Below, one piece after another: positions 62,385-64,000 of a stretch of DNA of 64,000 nucleotides (position 1 is the first letter of the stretch; each line of letters starts with the position of its first letter). Source of the stretch: Roseomonas genomospecies 6 (GTDB lineage: Bacteria > Pseudomonadota > Alphaproteobacteria > Azospirillales > Azospirillaceae); NCBI RefSeq assembly GCF_008365375.1, contig NZ_QOKW01000005.1:62001-126000 (forward strand), given 5' to 3'. The notes under the pieces were generated by a model, which was given only the letters and a program-made list of their open reading frames with translations, was not told the DNA's origin and searched no databases. A program made the position numbers and the translations under genes.

Positions 62385-62838
62385 CGCGCGTTCCGTTCGC
62401 GTTCATCCGAAGGGGCGGGTGCCGTCCGGCGCAATTCAGCCACCGGGTCTAGCACGTTAGGAAGATGGCATGATCGTCGCCGCGTTGCCACCGGGCATTG
62501 ACCGAGGTCAATAGGTTCGTCCTCCGAAAGTCCGAATCCCATCGGCCCGGCCGGGCGGAATGGTTTCCGGAACCGATGATCCGTCAGGCGACGTGTGCCG
62601 TGGCCGGGGCGTTCCGCAGCGTGGTGACGGTTTGGAAATCCGCCCCCTGTTCCAGGTTTCAATGTTGACAACCAAGCTCGGAGAATATTTGTCAGGCATA
62701 ATAGAGAGGATGGGGTGATCGTTTCCTTTGCGATTGCTCTGATTACCTTCGTCATGACCAGTTTACGCGCAAGGTCGTATGGACGCCGACAGCGGAACGG
62801 TGGGAAAGTTTACGTAAGCCGTTGACGAGGAGTGTTGC
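62385..62838. other. Intergenic stretch upstream of hemA and the unknown gene at 62839
   Basis: No convincing gene is seen in these 454 bases. The hemA side contains the FNR-type box. The plus-strand side has an AT-richer patch near 62660-62720 with TTGACA at 62665-62670 that may belong to the promoter of the next gene. Confidence 0.5.
62498..62511. promoter_or_regulatory. FNR/FixK-type binding site upstream of hemA
   Basis: TTGACCGAGGTCAA has half-sites TTGAC and GTCAA separated by four bases, matching the alphaproteobacterial FnrL/FixK consensus TTGAY-N4-RTCAA exactly. Its centre is about 120 bases upstream of the hemA start, in line with low-oxygen control of heme synthesis. Confidence 0.75.
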
Positions 62839-63204
62839 ATGATGAATGCCGTTCTGACGTTCGACAGCGCGCGGGTCCGGCAGACGTCCGATCCGGGGCT
62901 GAATCGCGGTGCCGCCGGTGGAAACAGGATCATCCCCTTCCGTCCGGCGTCCCGCCCGGCTGCACCGCCTCCGTCCCGCACCGAAACGCCGTCACCGGTG
63001 GTGCAGGAGCCCGCGCCGCAGCCGGTGCGTCTGGCGCGGCTGATCCGCATGGCGAGTGTCGGCGGCTATATGGCCGTGCGCAACGACACGCTGGTGGAGT
63101 TGGGCGGGCGCATGATCTGGCCGACCGCCGAGGCGCTGATCCGCGACGCGGAGGCGGCGGGCATCCCGGTGTCCACGCTGGTCATCGACACCTCGCGTTT
63201 CTGA
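62839..63204 (+). CDS. Hypothetical protein with Pro-rich middle
   Basis: This 121-residue protein is not recognised. Residues about 35-62 are rich in Pro, Ala, Arg, Ser and Thr and look disordered. The C-terminal part (RLARLIRMASVGGYMAVRN and ALIRDAEAAGIPVSTLVIDTSRF) looks folded. A GACGAGGAGTGTTGC leader puts GAGGAG nine bases ahead of ATG at 62839. It is followed by a terminator. Confidence 0.65.
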   Translation: MMNAVLTFDSARVRQTSDPGLNRGAAGGNRIIPFRPASRPAAPPPSRTETPSPVVQEPAPQPVRLARLIRMASVGGYMAVRNDTLVELGGRMIWPTAEALIRDAEAAGIPVSTLVIDTSRF

Positions 63205-63222
63205 GTTGGCTTTCCAACGAAA

Positions 63223-63257
63223 AAGGCCGCCCGCGCCGTTCGGCGTGGCGGCCCTTC
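63223..63257 (+). terminator. Hairpin terminator after the 121-residue gene
   Basis: AAGGCCGCC and GGCGGCCCTT flank an inner CGCGCCG/CGGCGTG pairing; the 3' side ends in TTCGTC. It lies 19 bases past the stop and near the aminotransferase repeat. Confidence 0.6.
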
Positions 63258-63278
63258 GTCGTCGCGGAACCGGCCCTT

Positions 63279-63390
63279 ATACCAGCGGCTTTTGATCCTG
63301 ACCTGTCAGGATCAAAAGCTTCGGCGGCATGGGCCGCCGCCGTGCCGGTCGGCAGGGATACCAGCGGTCATCATCAATGACCGCTGGTAT
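63279..63390. repeat. Composite palindromic element with ATACCAGCGG boxes
   Basis: Two perfect palindromes are present. GCTTTTGATCCTGAC and GTCAGGATCAAAAGC (63288-63302, 63305-63319) are separated by two bases. ATACCAGCGGTCAT and ATGACCGCTGGTAT (63358-63371, 63377-63390) are separated by five. The box ATACCAGCGG also starts at 63279. The second palindrome abuts the aminotransferase stop codon at 63390. Confidence 0.85.
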
Positions 63391-64000
63391 TACCCGCGCA
63401 GGACGGGAATCGCGGCGTCCAGCGCCGTGGTCAGGCGGTCGAACATGATGTTGATGTCCTCCTCGCCGATGACCAGCGGCGGGCAGAGCGCCACGCTGTC
63501 GCCCATGGCGCGGATGATCAGGCCGTTCTCCTGGGTCAGCGCGTTCACGGCGGCGCCGGCCCGGCCCACCGGCTCGAACGGAGCCTTGGTCTCCTTGTCG
63601 GCGACCAGCTCGATGGCGCCGATCAGGCCTACGCCGCGCGCCTCGCCGACCAGCGTGTGGTCGGCCAGGGCCTTCAGCCGGCGCTGGAACAGCGGGGCCA
63701 CGGCGCGGACATGGCCGACCATGTCGCGCTCCTCGTAGATCTTCAGCGTCTCGATGGCGACCGCCGCCGCCACCGGATGGGCGGAGTAGGTGTAGCCGTG
63801 GCCGAAGGTGCCGATCTTTTTGCTCTCGTCCACGCAGGCCTGATAGATCTTTTCCGACACCATGACGGCGGAGATCGGCAGGTAACCGGAGGAGAGCTGC
63901 TTGGCGCAGCTCAGGATGTCCGGCTGCATGCCCATGGTCTGGCTGCCCCAGAAATTGCCGGTGCGCCCGAATCCGCAGATCACCTCGTCGGCGACCAGAA
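63390..64000 (-). CDS. Class III (omega) aminotransferase, C-terminal part only
   Basis: The gene runs off the right edge; about 203 C-terminal residues are visible. LVADEVICGFGRTGNFWGSQ at the edge, the PLP-binding Lys in LSCAKQLSSGYLPISAV and GHGYTYSAHPVAAAVA identify a class III pyridoxal-phosphate aminotransferase. RGVGLIGAIELVADKET and NGLIIRAMGDSVALCPPLVI match the omega-amino acid:pyruvate transaminase branch (putrescine, beta-alanine or taurine type). The stop codon directly overlaps the composite repeat. Confidence 0.9.
   Translation of the reverse strand, partial: LVADEVICGFGRTGNFWGSQTMGMQPDILSCAKQLSSGYLPISAVMVSEKIYQACVDESKKIGTFGHGYTYSAHPVAAAVAIETLKIYEERDMVGHVRAVAPLFQRRLKALADHTLVGEARGVGLIGAIELVADKETKAPFEPVGRAGAAVNALTQENGLIIRAMGDSVALCPPLVIGEEDINIMFDRLTTALDAAIPVLRG

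Noticed and set aside
62342..62755. Minus-strand frame of 137 codons upstream of hemA
   Set aside because: It overlaps the FNR box and the hemA start, and its translation has no folded-protein character.

Overview
The window is a gene-dense, GC-rich (by eye near 68-70%) stretch of an alphaproteobacterial chromosome, most like Azospirillum (Rhodospirillales). That placement rests on C4-pathway hemA, an ActS/ActR (RegB/RegA) redox pair, DUF2336 and YIP1-like families, separate CobC/CobS/CobT cobalamin genes and the ffh-rpsP-rimM-trmD-rplS-leuC order. It is inferred from protein content and gene order, not from a database search. No rRNA, tRNA, CRISPR array, prophage or insertion sequence was seen.

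Layout. (1) 1-717: the rpmH-rnpA-yidD operon on the minus strand, with a canonical promoter. (2) 935-21545: a surface-polysaccharide locus in several units. A plus-strand asparagine-synthase-like gene comes first. A minus operon follows, in transcription order Wzy-like polymerase, SGNH acetyltransferase-like protein and two GT2 enzymes. Next are a plus-strand beta-helix protein and Coq7-like diiron protein, and a lone coiled-coil gene on the minus strand. Last is a long minus operon: Wzc/ExoP kinase, Wzx flippase, UDP-sugar dehydrogenase, NDP-sugar epimerase, GDP-fucose synthase and three GT4 enzymes. Together these make, acetylate, flip and polymerise a fucose- and probably uronate-containing repeat unit. 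(3) 21785-24075: a Crp/Fnr regulator with its probable DUF2892 target, then a small lower-GC patch with two unknown genes. (4) 24076-35778: ActSR, an ABC-2 exporter, a stand-alone lpxD, a PNPOx-like protein, cobC-cobS and divergent cobT, a YIP1-like protein, dapE-dapD and a nucleotidase. (5) 35969-41980: a GGDEF protein overlapping a DUF2336 protein, a secreted protein, a J-domain-like protein and a pentapeptide-repeat protein. (6) 42365-46094: ffh, rpsP, rimM, trmD, rplS. (7) 46189-53884 and on to 56718: a DMT permease, leuC, a WYL-regulator/VOC/EVE group, a LivH-type permease with a lipoprotein-like N-terminus, truA-fmt-def, a cold-shock gene and rmuC. (8) 56901-64000: Nudix, ChaN-PDZ, SDR, an Hpt/pseudo-receiver protein, a PadR-like regulator, hemA with an FNR-type box, an unknown protein and a truncated class III aminotransferase.

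The strongest non-gene signals are five copies of a GC-rich palindromic repeat next to gene 3' ends, two of them in facing pairs like REPINs. There are also several tandem duplications with an exact 15-bp unit, and a composite palindromic element at 63279-63390. No wholly new defence or metabolic system is evident. The least ordinary parts are the accessory genes of the polysaccharide locus, the palindrome overlapping the crp stop codon, and the degenerate Hpt-receiver fusion.
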